Positions 17,313 to 25,964 of a stretch of DNA of 64,000 bases are shown here, piece by piece (position 1 is the first letter of the stretch; each line of letters begins with the position of its first letter). The stretch is from contig CALLFZ010000018.1 in assembly GCA_938010045.1 (NCBI GenBank), positions 27,785-91,784 on the forward strand. The letters run 5' to 3'. Source of the DNA: an uncultured bacterium (GTDB lineage: Bacteria > Verrucomicrobiota > Kiritimatiellia > PWTM01). The notes below the pieces were generated by a model. That model did not search any database. It worked only from the letters and a program-made list of their open reading frames with translations, and was not told the DNA's origin. Made by a program: the position numbers and the translations under genes.

Positions 17313-18554
17313 TTATCCGGCCTCCCATGCGCCGAGTCGGTCCAGCAGATGTCGCTTTTCGCGCTCGAAGACCTGCGCCTGATACTCGACGACTTCGTCC
17401 GCTTGCGCAGTGGTCAGTTCGGCCGTTTCCTCGATGAACGAAGCGATCCGGCCGTAGTAGATCGGCGTCATGATCTCGACCAGCTTGTATCGGTCGCGCG
17501 ACCACCGCAGGTAACAGTAGGCGAAGTCGTACACGATCCGCGCCCACAAGTCCGGCGTGAATCCCCCTGGAATCGCGCTCGGCTTCGCGAGCCGCGCGAG
17601 CTCTTCGAACGCCGCGGTCGACAGAATCTCGCGCCAGAGCGCCGCGAAGTGCTCGAACCCCGTGCGGAAGTTCGCCCGCAGCCGCTCCAGCGACGGCGTC
17701 ACAGGCGGCGGCTCGCCCGGCGTCGGTTCGCCAATGGCCGGGACCGGCTCGCTGCCGCGGACGGACCGCCAGATGTGCTCGTAGCGGGGCATCATACCGA
17801 ACAGCGTGCCGACGACCTGGCGAAACATCGGCCCCAGATCGGCCGCGGGGTCCTTCGGCGCGTGGATCTTCTGCCCGAGGTACGCCTCGGCAATGCGAAA
17901 TCCTTCGCAGATCGCGACGGTGGTCAGCCAAATGTCCACGCCGAATTTCGCGACATCCGAATCCCAGACGTCCGCGTGCGTGAAGAACTCGATCGCGCGG
18001 CGAGAAAATGCGAAATCGCCTCCAATCGGCTGGCGAATGCGTTTTCCGTACAGCGCGCGCGTCATCGCATAGGCAATATGGTTCGTGATGGTGCCGTCGT
18101 ACTTGTGCCGCACGTAGCAGGGGGAGATGTAGTCGTATCCCTGTTCGAGGACGGGCCGAAACAGCCGCTCAACCCAAAACGGCTCGATGCTCCGCAAGTC
18201 CGAATCAAACACCGCACAGGCCTTGACGCCCAGCCGTTCCGCGGCCTGGAAAATCGCGCGCAGCGCCGTGCCCTTGCCGGCCAGGCCGCGATAGATCGCG
18301 ACGATTTTCGGGACCTTCTCGGACTTCGTCTTCTGTGCGAGCTCGCGCGTGTAGTCGAGCGAACCGCCGTCGGAAACAAACAACACACTCCGCCGATCCG
18401 GGAAGTAGCGTTCCAAACCCGTATACACGGCCTGCATCACGCCGACGATCGTTTCCTCCGCGTTGTAGGCCGGAATCCCCACCAGCAATTCCGCGCCGCC
18501 GATCTCCGCAATCCGGTTCAGCACATATTCCCGGAGCGCCGTATCAAATTTCAT
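17313..18554 (-). CDS. GT-A glycosyltransferase, mannosylglycerate synthase-like architecture
   Basis: 413 residues. LLVGIPAYNAEETI, FVSDGGSLDYT (61-67), YRGLAGKGTALRAIFQAAE and VFDSDLRSIEP (DxD-type metal site at 117-119) mark a GT-A inverting or retaining enzyme. RQPIGGDFAFSRRAI and KFGVDIWLTTVAI, then a long helical C-terminal half with KDPAADLGPMFRQVVGTLFG, recall the layout of mannosyl- and glucosylglycerate synthases. No membrane helix is present. The gene is divergent from a glycerate kinase, 96 bases away, which is compatible with making or salvaging a glycerate-linked compatible solute. That function is inference; other GT2/GT81 roles are possible. Confidence 0.65.
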   Translation of the reverse strand: MKFDTALREYVLNRIAEIGGAELLVGIPAYNAEETIVGVMQAVYTGLERYFPDRRSVLFVSDGGSLDYTRELAQKTKSEKVPKIVAIYRGLAGKGTALRAIFQAAERLGVKACAVFDSDLRSIEPFWVERLFRPVLEQGYDYISPCYVRHKYDGTITNHIAYAMTRALYGKRIRQPIGGDFAFSRRAIEFFTHADVWDSDVAKFGVDIWLTTVAICEGFRIAEAYLGQKIHAPKDPAADLGPMFRQVVGTLFGMMPRYEHIWRSVRGSEPVPAIGEPTPGEPPPVTPSLERLRANFRTGFEHFAALWREILSTAAFEELARLAKPSAIPGGFTPDLWARIVYDFAYCYLRWSRDRYKLVEIMTPIYYGRIASFIEETAELTTAQADEVVEYQAQVFEREKRHLLDRLGAWEAG

Positions 18555-18598
18555 GATGTCACCCGCCGGTTTGCTCGCGCCCGACCGATCCGGTATCC

Positions 18599-18627
18599 CG
18601 TGTAATCTCATGCGTGCACAACGTCAA
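18599..18627 (-). promoter_or_regulatory. Possible promoter of the glycosyltransferase gene
   Basis: Minus strand TTGACG (18627-18622), 17 bases, TACACG (18604-18599). The -35 box is five of six; the -10 box is weak (three of six). It lies in the 96-base divergent gap shared with the glycerate kinase gene. The ATG at 18554 has a GGGTGA site upstream. Confidence 0.4.
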
Positions 18628-18650
18628 CCGTCGGTGAGGCTGCTGGAGTC

Positions 18651-19988
18651 GTGAACGAGACGCCCGCCCTGCGCGAGATCGCTGGCCGTGTGTGGCGCGC
18701 CGCATTGGAGGCGGTCCGCCCCGAACGGGTGGTGCCGAGATTTCTCCGGCGACAGGGGGACGCGGTCGAAATTGCCGGCCTCGAATGGTCCGCCTCCGGT
18801 CGTGGCCGACTGCGCCTGCTGGCGATCGGCAAGGCAGCCGACTCCATGGCACGCGCGGTCGTTGCGCGGGTCGGCGATCTCATCCACGAGGGGCTCATTG
18901 TCACGAAAACCGGCCACGCCCGCCGCCCGCCACCTCCCCGGTTCGAATCGCTCGAAGCCGCGCACCCGATTCCCGACGAACGCAGCCTCGCCGCGGCCGC
19001 GCGCGTCCGCGCGTTTCTCTCGGGCGGCCGGGCCGATGATCTGGTTCTGCTGCTTCTCTCCGGCGGCGCCTCCGCGCTGGTCGCGGATCCGCGACCCTCC
19101 CTCACGCTCGACGATCTCGTAGCGGTGACCGGCAGTCTGATGCGCGCGGGCGCCACGATCTATGAACTCAACACCGTCCGAAAACATCTCGAGCGGCTGA
19201 AAGGCGGCGGCCTACTGCTCGGCGCCGCGCCCGCACAAGTGGTCGCATTGCTTCTCTCCGATGTGATCGGCGATTCTCCCGCGATCATCGGCGGCGGAAT
19301 CGCTGCGCCGGATCCCACGACCTTCGATGACGCCATCCGCATCCTCAACGAACGGAGGATGTGGGACACGGCGCCCCGGGCGGTGCGCGCGCTGCTCGAG
19401 CGCGGGCGTCGAGGGATGGAACCCGAAACGTTGAAACCCGGTGATCCCCGTGCGCGTTCGGCGCTCTGCGCGATCGTGGCGTCGGGACGCGACGCGGCCG
19501 AAGCCGCCGCCGCATCGTGTACGAGTCACGGATTGACAGCGGCGATTCTGACCACAGAGCTCGCGGGCGAAGCCCGGGAGGCCGCCCGTGTGATCGCTGC
19601 GATGGCACGCGAAGTGTCCGCCCGCAACCGCCCCTGGCCACGTCCCGTGGCGATCATCGCGGCCGGCGAAACCACGGTCACCGTAGGGGGCCCCGGCCGC
19701 GGCGGACGTAACCAAGAAGCTGCCCTCGCCGCCGCGATCGAGCTGGATGGCCAGCCGGACGCGGTATGGACATCGCTGGGGACGGATGGAACCGATGGTC
19801 CCACGGACGCCGCAGGCGCCATGGTGGATGGGTCCACCGCCAACACCGCCCGGCGACTCGGCCTCAACCTCGCCGAGGCGCTTCGCGACAACGATTCCCA
19901 TACAGCGCTCGACCGGCTCGGATGCCTCATCCGAACCGGCCCCACCGGCACTCACGTGAACGATCTCTGGTTCGTTCTTCTCCGATGA
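18651..19988 (+). CDS. MOFRL-family glycerate 2-kinase
   Basis: 445 residues, normal for the GckA/TtuD family. LLAIGKAADSMARAV, LLLLSGGASALVADPRP, YELNTVRKHLERLKGGGLL and VIGDSPAIIGGG form the first domain; the C-terminal MOFRL domain shows AAGETTVTVGGPGRGGRNQE, SLGTDGTDGPTDAAGA and TGPTGTHVNDL. The enzyme phosphorylates D-glycerate to 2-phosphoglycerate with ATP, feeding lower glycolysis. It begins at GTG 18651 after a GGAG. The divergent glycosyltransferase may make or use a glycerate glycoside, so this kinase could recycle the glycerate. Kinase assignment is firm; the solute link is inference. Confidence 0.88.
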   Translation: MNETPALREIAGRVWRAALEAVRPERVVPRFLRRQGDAVEIAGLEWSASGRGRLRLLAIGKAADSMARAVVARVGDLIHEGLIVTKTGHARRPPPPRFESLEAAHPIPDERSLAAAARVRAFLSGGRADDLVLLLLSGGASALVADPRPSLTLDDLVAVTGSLMRAGATIYELNTVRKHLERLKGGGLLLGAAPAQVVALLLSDVIGDSPAIIGGGIAAPDPTTFDDAIRILNERRMWDTAPRAVRALLERGRRGMEPETLKPGDPRARSALCAIVASGRDAAEAAAASCTSHGLTAAILTTELAGEAREAARVIAAMAREVSARNRPWPRPVAIIAAGETTVTVGGPGRGGRNQEAALAAAIELDGQPDAVWTSLGTDGTDGPTDAAGAMVDGSTANTARRLGLNLAEALRDNDSHTALDRLGCLIRTGPTGTHVNDLWFVLLR

Positions 19989-20075
19989 CCGCTGAGGCGC
20001 CACGCCGTATGTTTGTTTTTGTGACAGATCGGTCTTTTTTCGCGCTTTCATGGCATATTGACCTGGAGAGCGTGT

Positions 20076-20103
20076 TTGACGAGCGGGATACATCGGCTAT
20101 ATT
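20076..20103 (+). promoter_or_regulatory. Strong promoter of the nqr operon
   Basis: TTGACG at 20076-20081, a 16-base spacer, TATATT at 20098-20103. Both boxes have five of six consensus bases, the best match in the window. The ATG of nqrA at 20119 is 15 bases downstream, so the leader would be only about eight or nine bases and no Shine-Dalgarno sequence fits in it. Confidence 0.7.
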
Positions 20104-20118
20104 GACGCATTTCATCGC

Positions 20119-21507
20119 ATGAGCGCATCGATCGGCCAGACACAAGTGGGCCGGAACTTTTCGCTCCGGTATGGGTTCGATATCCCGTTGGCGGGGCGCC
20201 CTGCTGCGGGCATTGAGGCGCTCCCCGGCGGCCCGCGCGTCGCCGTCATGCCGGCCGAGATCGCCGAGATGAAAGCACGGGTGCGAATCGCCGTTGGCGA
20301 CCGAGTAAAGCGCGGGACACCGCTGGTGGCCGACAAACGCAATCCGGCATTCCGGTTGTGCGCACCCGCGGCGGGACGTGTCATTTCGGTGGAGCTCGGC
20401 CCGCGCCGGGTGGTCGAACGAATCGTAATCGAGCGCGAGAGCGACGAGGCCGAGGACTTTGGTACAGCCGGCCGCTCCATCGAATCCCTTTCGCGCGAAG
20501 AGCTCCTGGGTGTGCTTCAGGCATCGGGTCTTCTGACATTGATCGAACAGCGGCCTTACGGGACCATTGCGAACCCGCAAGCGAAGCCCAAATCCATCTT
20601 CGTCAATGCGATGGCCACGGCGCCCTTCAGCGTGGATGCGGGAGTGGCGTTGTTCGGGCGCGTCGCGGAGTTTCACGCCGGGTTGCGGGCGCTCGGCCGC
20701 CTCACGGATGGTCCCGTACATCTGGTGGCGCCGGCCAGCGGCGTGCTGCCAGAGGCCATCGCCACGATCGGATCGCTGGCCCGTCTTCACACGGTGTTGG
20801 GCCCTCACCCCGCCGGCAACACGAGCGTTCATATTCACCACATTGATCCTATTCGCCCGGGGGATGTGGTCTGGGCGGTCAAGGCGGCGGATGTGGCGGC
20901 GATCGGCACGCTCCTTCTAAGCGGCCGTTTTCCGCCGGAGCGCGTGGTCGCCCTCGGCGGCCCGGCGGTCGCCGACGGCAAGGCACGCCACTACCGGGTA
21001 CCGTGGGGATGCTCGCTGGCGGATCTATTGACCGGGCGGATCCTGGAAGATGCGCGCGTCATCGCGGGCGACGTTCTCTCGGGTGCCGCGGTGCCGCGCG
21101 ATGGCTACCTCCCACTGCGCGCCACGTCCATTACCGTGATCCCGGAGGATCGGTCCCGGCACCTGCTCGCGTGGGCCAATCCGTTCGCGACGGGTGTCAG
21201 TGCCTCGCGCCTGTTCCTCTCCTCCTGGCGGCGGCCGAAGCCGCAGGTGCTCGGCACGAACCGCCATGGTGCAGTGCGCGCCATGATTGTGACCGGATTG
21301 TATGATCGGTTTTTGCCCATGCGTGTGCGGCTCGATTTCCTCATCCGCGCGATTCTCGCGCGCGACTGGGAAGAGGCCGTACAGCTCGGACTGCTCGAGA
21401 TTGTTCCGGAGGATGTGGCGTTGGCGGCGTATGCGTGCCCGTCGAAGATGGACCTCGTGGGTATTGTGCGCGAAGGGCTGCGGCTCGCCGCGGCGGAGGG
21501 CATTTGA
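20119..21507 (+). CDS. nqrA: Na+-translocating NADH:quinone reductase subunit A
   Basis: 462 residues, the usual NqrA length. The N-terminal biotinyl-lipoyl-like region (FDIPLAGRPAAGIEALPGGP, KARVRIAVGDRVKRGTPL, APAAGRVISVELGPRR) and the later HIHHIDPIRPGDVVWAVKA and YACPSKMDLVGIVREGL blocks are characteristic. NqrA is the cytoplasmic subunit at the quinone side of the Na+-pumping respiratory complex and has no metal cofactor. First gene of the operon, one base from nqrB. A strong promoter lies just upstream. No unusual residue noted. Confidence 0.95.
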   Translation: MSASIGQTQVGRNFSLRYGFDIPLAGRPAAGIEALPGGPRVAVMPAEIAEMKARVRIAVGDRVKRGTPLVADKRNPAFRLCAPAAGRVISVELGPRRVVERIVIERESDEAEDFGTAGRSIESLSREELLGVLQASGLLTLIEQRPYGTIANPQAKPKSIFVNAMATAPFSVDAGVALFGRVAEFHAGLRALGRLTDGPVHLVAPASGVLPEAIATIGSLARLHTVLGPHPAGNTSVHIHHIDPIRPGDVVWAVKAADVAAIGTLLLSGRFPPERVVALGGPAVADGKARHYRVPWGCSLADLLTGRILEDARVIAGDVLSGAAVPRDGYLPLRATSITVIPEDRSRHLLAWANPFATGVSASRLFLSSWRRPKPQVLGTNRHGAVRAMIVTGLYDRFLPMRVRLDFLIRAILARDWEEAVQLGLLEIVPEDVALAAYACPSKMDLVGIVREGLRLAAAEGI

Positions 21508-22713
21508 ATGCACCCGCTGCTGAACGCGTTCGATCGAGTGCGGCCGGCCTTTGAGAGGGGGCCGCTGCGACCGCTGTGGCCCGTCTACGAAGCGCTCGAA
21601 ACCTTTCTCTTCACGCCCGACCACACGACCGATGGCCCGCCGCACATCCGTGACCATCTCGACATTAAGCGCTACATGATCACGGTCCTGTACGCGCTGA
21701 TTCCCTGCATCCTGTTCGGCATGTACAACGCCGGCGTGCAAGCCTTCCGCGCGGCGGGCGCCGGCCCCCAACCGTTCGGGCCGACCTTTGCGCTCGGCGC
21801 GCGCCTTGTGCTGCCGATCATCATCACGTCGTATGCAGTCGGCGGCGTCTGGGAGGTCCTGTTCGCCGCGGTCCGCAAGCACGAGATCAACGAGGGGTTT
21901 TTGATCACCGGGATTCTCTTCCCCCTCACCCTTCCGCCGACGATCCCGCTGTGGCAGGTTGCGGCCGGCATCACCTTCGGCGTCGTGATCGCCAAAGAGA
22001 TTTTCGGCGGCGTCGGCTTCAACGTGCTGAACCCCGCTCTCGCCGCCCGCGCCTTCCTGTACTTTGCATATCCGGCCCAGATTTCGGGCGACCGCGTCTG
22101 GGCCGCGTTGCCGCCGGGCGCCGCGCTGGCCGACGGGTTCAGCAGCGCAACCTCGCTGGCGATCGCGAAGGCGACGCCGGCCGGCGCGGCGGCGGCCGCG
22201 CACCTCGCCGACGCCGGCCTCTCATGGCGCGCCATGCTGGTGGGCCTTGAAACCGGAAGCATCGGCGAAACATCCGTGATCGCGGTGCTGCTCGGTGCCT
22301 TGATCCTCCTGATCACCGGCACCGCCGCCTGGCGGATCATGGCCGGCGGTGTGCTGGGCCTGGTCGGGACGGCATGGCTACTCGGCCGATTGCCCGCCGC
22401 AGTTCTGGCCGCCCACCCTTTCCTCGGCCTGCCGGCCCATTACCACCTGCTGATGGGCAGCTCGCTCTTCGGAATCGTGTTCATGGCCACCGATCCGGTG
22501 TCCGCGGCCGCCACCAACGAGGGGAAGTGGATCTACGGCGCACTCATCGGCGCCCTCACCGTCGTCGTCCGCGCCTTCAACCCGGCCTACCCCGAAGGCG
22601 TGATGCTCGCGATTTTGTTTATGAACGTCATGGCTCCGCTCGTGGACTACCTCGTCATCCGCGTCCACATCCGCCACCGGCGACGCTATCTGGAGAGTTT
22701 CGCCCGTGCCTAG
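21508..22713 (+). CDS. nqrB: Na+-translocating NADH:quinone reductase subunit B
   Basis: 401 residues with about ten membrane helices. The flavinylation motif is DGFSSATS at 209-216, with Thr215 as the FMN-phosphate acceptor; the usual form is SGAT, so a Ser replaces Gly before the Ala-Thr. FNVLNPALAARAFLYFAYP and FMATDPVSAAATNEGKWIYG are the NqrB/RnfD signatures. NqrB also binds riboflavin and forms the Na+ channel with NqrD and NqrE. The ATG directly follows the nqrA stop. The long N-terminal arm (HIRDHLDIKRYMITV) confirms NqrB rather than RnfD. ApbE, encoded at the operon end, would attach the FMN. Confidence 0.95.
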   Translation: MHPLLNAFDRVRPAFERGPLRPLWPVYEALETFLFTPDHTTDGPPHIRDHLDIKRYMITVLYALIPCILFGMYNAGVQAFRAAGAGPQPFGPTFALGARLVLPIIITSYAVGGVWEVLFAAVRKHEINEGFLITGILFPLTLPPTIPLWQVAAGITFGVVIAKEIFGGVGFNVLNPALAARAFLYFAYPAQISGDRVWAALPPGAALADGFSSATSLAIAKATPAGAAAAAHLADAGLSWRAMLVGLETGSIGETSVIAVLLGALILLITGTAAWRIMAGGVLGLVGTAWLLGRLPAAVLAAHPFLGLPAHYHLLMGSSLFGIVFMATDPVSAAATNEGKWIYGALIGALTVVVRAFNPAYPEGVMLAILFMNVMAPLVDYLVIRVHIRHRRRYLESFARA

Positions 22714-23413
22714 GACCAGCGAACGCTACGTTCTCATCTACGCGGCGGTGGTCTGCCTGCTCGCCAGCGCGGTTCTGACGACCGCGGCCGTGGGCCTGCG
22801 TCGGCGACAGGAGCAGGCGGCGGAACTGGACCGAAAATTCAACGTACTGAAGGCCTTTCGGGCCGAGGTCCTCGGCGCCGACGGCCGGCGAATCCGTGCC
22901 GACCAGATCGAGGCGCTGTACCGCGCCCACGTCCGCGAGCTCCACATCGCAACCGGCACCGGGGCCGTTGTGACGAATGACACTGGCCGTCGCAGCGAAA
23001 CTCTGCCCCTCTACCAGTGGGTCGAAAACGGCCGCGTCGTGAAAACCGCAATTCCGGTGTCCGGCAAGGGGCTGTGGTCCACCATCTACGGTTTCCTGGC
23101 GCTCGACGCCCAGCTCGAGGAGATCATCGGCCTCACGTTCTACCGCCACGGCGAAACGCCTGGCCTCGGCGGCGAAATCGAGCAGCCCTGGTTCCAAGAG
23201 CAGTTCCGCGGCCGGCGCATCGTCCACAACGACGAGCTGCGGCCGATCGTCGTCGCGAAAGGCCCGGCCACGGCCGAGGCCAAGGCCGACCCCACCCGCG
23301 TGGTCGTCGATGGCATCAGCGGCGCCACGCTGACCGGTCAGGGCGTGACCCGCTTCCTGAACGAGTGTTTGAAGCAGTACGAGCCGTACCTGCGGGCCGC
23401 ACGAAAGGGATGA
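22706..23413 (+). CDS. nqrC: Na+-translocating NADH:quinone reductase subunit C
   Basis: 235 residues. One N-terminal membrane helix ([18 protein letters not shown]) anchors a periplasmic FMN domain. The flavinylation motif DGISGATLT puts FMN on Thr208. [19 protein letters not shown] and [19 protein letters not shown] are conserved in NqrC/RnfG. The gene starts at GTG 22706 inside the last eight bases of nqrB and ends in an ATGA overlap with nqrD. It passes electrons between the 2Fe-2S centres and NqrB. The larger size and operon position favour NqrC over RnfG. Confidence 0.95.
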   Translation: MPRTSERYVLIYAAVVCLLASAVLTTAAVGLRRRQEQAAELDRKFNVLKAFRAEVLGADGRRIRADQIEALYRAHVRELHIATGTGAVVTNDTGRRSETLPLYQWVENGRVVKTAIPVSGKGLWSTIYGFLALDAQLEEIIGLTFYRHGETPGLGGEIEQPWFQEQFRGRRIVHNDELRPIVVAKGPATAEAKADPTRVVVDGISGATLTGQGVTRFLNECLKQYEPYLRAARKG

Positions 23414-24039
23414 GTGCGATGGCGGCGTCTTGGAAACACTTCCGCGATCCGTTGTCCGAGAATAATCCGATCACTGTGCAGATCCTCGGGATCTGTTCGG
23501 CGCTGGCGGTGACCGTCAAACTCGAGACCGCGCTCGTGATGGCGCTGGCGCTGACACTCGTGACGACCGGCTCGAACCTCGTCATCTCGCTGATCCGCAA
23601 CACCGTGCCGCCCCGCATCCGGATGATCGTCGAAATGGTCGTGGTGTCCTCGCTCGTGATTCTCGCCGACCAGCTTCTGCGCGCCTACGCGTATGACATC
23701 AGCCGCCAGCTCAGCGTGTTTGTCGGCCTGATCATTACAAACTGCATCGTGATGGGGCGTCTCGAGGCGTTCGCGCTCAAGAATTCGCCGCTGCCGTCCG
23801 TGCTCGACGGGCTCGGTAATGGTCTTGGCTACGGCTCGGTCCTGGTGCTGGTCGCGCTCGTGCGCGAGCTCTTCGGGTCCGGCCGGCTGCTCGGCCGTGC
23901 GGTGGTGCCGGCCTCGCTGTACGAGCGCGGGTATGTGAACAATGGTCTGATGCTGCTGGCGCCGGGGGCGTTCATCGTGCTCGGACTGCTGATCTGGGTC
24001 CAGCGAACCCTGATCCGCCGAGTGGAGCCGGAAGGGTAG
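23410..24039 (+). CDS. nqrD: Na+-translocating NADH:quinone reductase subunit D
   Basis: 209 residues, six membrane helices. [37 protein letters not shown] and [20 protein letters not shown] are the NqrD/RnfE signatures; the Cys in ITNCIVMGR coordinates the membrane 2Fe-2S centre shared with NqrE. The ATG overlaps the nqrC TGA by four bases. NqrD and NqrE are inverted-topology partners. The N-terminal [15 protein letters not shown] extension is normal for Nqr-type proteins. Ends directly before the nqrE start region. Confidence 0.95.
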   Translation: MSAMAASWKHFRDPLSENNPITVQILGICSALAVTVKLETALVMALALTLVTTGSNLVISLIRNTVPPRIRMIVEMVVVSSLVILADQLLRAYAYDISRQLSVFVGLIITNCIVMGRLEAFALKNSPLPSVLDGLGNGLGYGSVLVLVALVRELFGSGRLLGRAVVPASLYERGYVNNGLMLLAPGAFIVLGLLIWVQRTLIRRVEPEG

Positions 24040-24048
24040 GTGCGCGCC

Positions 24049-24663
24049 ATGGACCTGCTGAGCCTTGCCGTCAAGTCCGTCTTTATCGAGAACATCCTGC
24101 TGGCCTCGTTCCTCGGGATGTGCTCCTTCCTCGCGATCTCGAAGCGCATCGACACCGCGATGGGCCTGGGGCTGGCCGTCATCGTGGTCCAGACGATCAC
24201 GGTGCCCACGAACTGGCTGCTGCGGCGATTCTTCCTTGCGCCGGGCGCGCTCGCGTGGACCGGTATCGAGCCGCTCGCTGGCCTCGATCTATCCTTCCTG
24301 ACCTTCGTCGTGTTCATCGCGACGATCGCCTCGATGGTCCAGCTCGTCGAGATGACGCTCGACCGATTCTTCCCACGGCTCTACCAGTCGCTCGGCATCT
24401 TCCTGCCGCTCATCACAGTCAACTGCGCGATCCTCGGCGGCTCGCTGTTCATGGTGGAACGCAACTACAACGCCGCGCAGGCTCTGGTGTTCGGCGTGTC
24501 GTCGGGCGCGGGATGGGCGCTGGCGATCATCGCGATGGGGGCGGTGCGCCGGAAGCTGCGCTACTCGAATGTGCCGCCCGCCCTCCGTGGGCTCGGCATC
24601 ACGATGATCATGACGGGGCTCATGGCCATGACGTTCATGATGTTCTCGGGCATCCAGCTGTGA
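24049..24663 (+). CDS. nqrE: Na+-translocating NADH:quinone reductase subunit E
   Basis: 204 residues, six membrane helices. [20 protein letters not shown] and [20 protein letters not shown] are the NqrE/RnfA signatures, with Cys in VNCAILG as the partner iron ligand of NqrD. I took ATG 24049 because it gives the standard N-terminus [13 protein letters not shown]; a GTG nine bases earlier is possible. AAGGGTAGGT upstream serves as the ribosome site. It completes the Na+-conducting core. The C-terminus [16 protein letters not shown] is typical of NqrE. Confidence 0.95.
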   Translation: MDLLSLAVKSVFIENILLASFLGMCSFLAISKRIDTAMGLGLAVIVVQTITVPTNWLLRRFFLAPGALAWTGIEPLAGLDLSFLTFVVFIATIASMVQLVEMTLDRFFPRLYQSLGIFLPLITVNCAILGGSLFMVERNYNAAQALVFGVSSGAGWALAIIAMGAVRRKLRYSNVPPALRGLGITMIMTGLMAMTFMMFSGIQL

Positions 24664-24682
24664 GCCCCTCGGGACCGCGTGT

Positions 24683-25915
24683 ATGAATGACTGGATTCTG
24701 CTGCTGCTCGTCAGCGCCGCGGTGTTCACCGGGCTGATCATCGTCTTCGTCGCCGGGCTGAACGCCGCCTCGCGCCGGCTGGCACCCGCCGGCCCCGTCA
24801 CGATCGACATCAACGACGGCGAGAAGCGGCTCACCGTGGACAGCGGCTCATCGCTGCTGGCCGCACTTGCCGCGCAGAAGATCTTCCTCCCCTCCGCCTG
24901 TGGGGGCGGCGGCACCTGCGCGATGTGCAAGTGCATCGTGCTCGAGGGCGGCGGTGAGCTCCTCCCCACCGAAGCCGGCCACATCTCCCGCGCCGAGGCG
25001 AAACAGGGTTGGCGGCTGGCCTGCCAGCTCAAGGTGAAGCGCGACCTCAAAATCCGCGTGCCCGCCGAAGTGCTTGAGATCCGCAAGTTCGAGGGCACGG
25101 TGCGATCCAACCGAAACGTCGCAACGTTCATCAAAGAGCTCATCGTGGACCTCCCGCCGGGCATGACGCTCAACTTCCGCGCCGGCGGTTACATCCAACT
25201 CGACATCCCTCCCTACAAGGAGATCTCGTTCCGCTCGTTCGACATTGATGAGCGGTTCCGCGACGCCTGGGACCGCTACAACCTCTGGGACCTCGCGGCC
25301 TCCAACCCAGAGCCGATTTTCCGCGCCTATTCGATGGCCAACCATCCGGCCGAGGGCAACATGGTGATGCTGAACGTCCGCATCGCGACGCCGCCGCCCG
25401 GCATGAACGTCCCGCCCGGCATTGCCTCAACCTACATCTTTAGCTTGAAACCGGGCGATACCGTCGTCATGAGCGGCCCCTTCGGCGAGTTTTTCGCGAA
25501 GGACACCGACCGCGAGATGGTCTACATCGGCGGCGGCGCTGGCATGGCCCCGATGCGCAGCCACATCTTCGATCTGTTCAAGACCCGGCGGACTACTCGC
25601 AGGGTGAGCTTCTGGTACGGCGCCCGTTCGCGCCGCGAGATGTTTTACGATGAGGAATTTCGGGCCATCGCGGCCGAGTTCCCGAACTTTCGGTACACGG
25701 TCGCCCTCAGCGAGCCGCTGCCCGAAGACAATTGGGACGGCCCGACCGGCTTCATCCACAAGGTCGTGTACGAGATGTACCTGAAGGATCATCCCGATCC
25801 GACTGAGATCGAGTACTACCTCTGCGGCCCCCCCATGATGATCGCGGCGGTCAACCGGATGCTCGACGACCTCGGCGTCGAGAAGGAGATGATTGCCTAC
25901 GACGAGTTCGGCTGA
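24683..25915 (+). CDS. nqrF: Na+-translocating NADH:quinone reductase subunit F
   Basis: 410 residues. One N-terminal helix is followed by a plant-type 2Fe-2S domain with Cys73, Cys79, Cys82 and Cys114, the same spacing as in Vibrio NqrF. The FAD domain has FRAYSMANHP (the RxYS motif) and GDTVVMSGPFGEFF; the NADH domain has YIGGGAGMAPMRSHIFD and YYLCGPPMM with the Cys near the nicotinamide. NqrF oxidises NADH and feeds electrons through FAD and the iron-sulfur centre. Twenty bases after nqrE. The C-terminal acidic tail YDEFG is typical. Confidence 0.96.
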   Translation: MNDWILLLLVSAAVFTGLIIVFVAGLNAASRRLAPAGPVTIDINDGEKRLTVDSGSSLLAALAAQKIFLPSACGGGGTCAMCKCIVLEGGGELLPTEAGHISRAEAKQGWRLACQLKVKRDLKIRVPAEVLEIRKFEGTVRSNRNVATFIKELIVDLPPGMTLNFRAGGYIQLDIPPYKEISFRSFDIDERFRDAWDRYNLWDLAASNPEPIFRAYSMANHPAEGNMVMLNVRIATPPPGMNVPPGIASTYIFSLKPGDTVVMSGPFGEFFAKDTDREMVYIGGGAGMAPMRSHIFDLFKTRRTTRRVSFWYGARSRREMFYDEEFRAIAAEFPNFRYTVALSEPLPEDNWDGPTGFIHKVVYEMYLKDHPDPTEIEYYLCGPPMMIAAVNRMLDDLGVEKEMIAYDEFG

Positions 25916-25964
25916 GCGGCCTCCCGCGCGCTGCGTTCAACCGCGTCGCGTCTCGCCGGTGTCC

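Noticed and set aside
20020..20045. T-rich stretch as terminator of the glycerate kinase gene
   Set aside because: No stable stem precedes the T run; only a 4-base-pair GGCG/CGCC stem is possible further upstream.
25893..25964. TTG start for apbE overlapping nqrF
   Set aside because: The AGGAG is only about four bases away and the added 24 residues are not ApbE-like; ATG 25965 gives a proper signal anchor.
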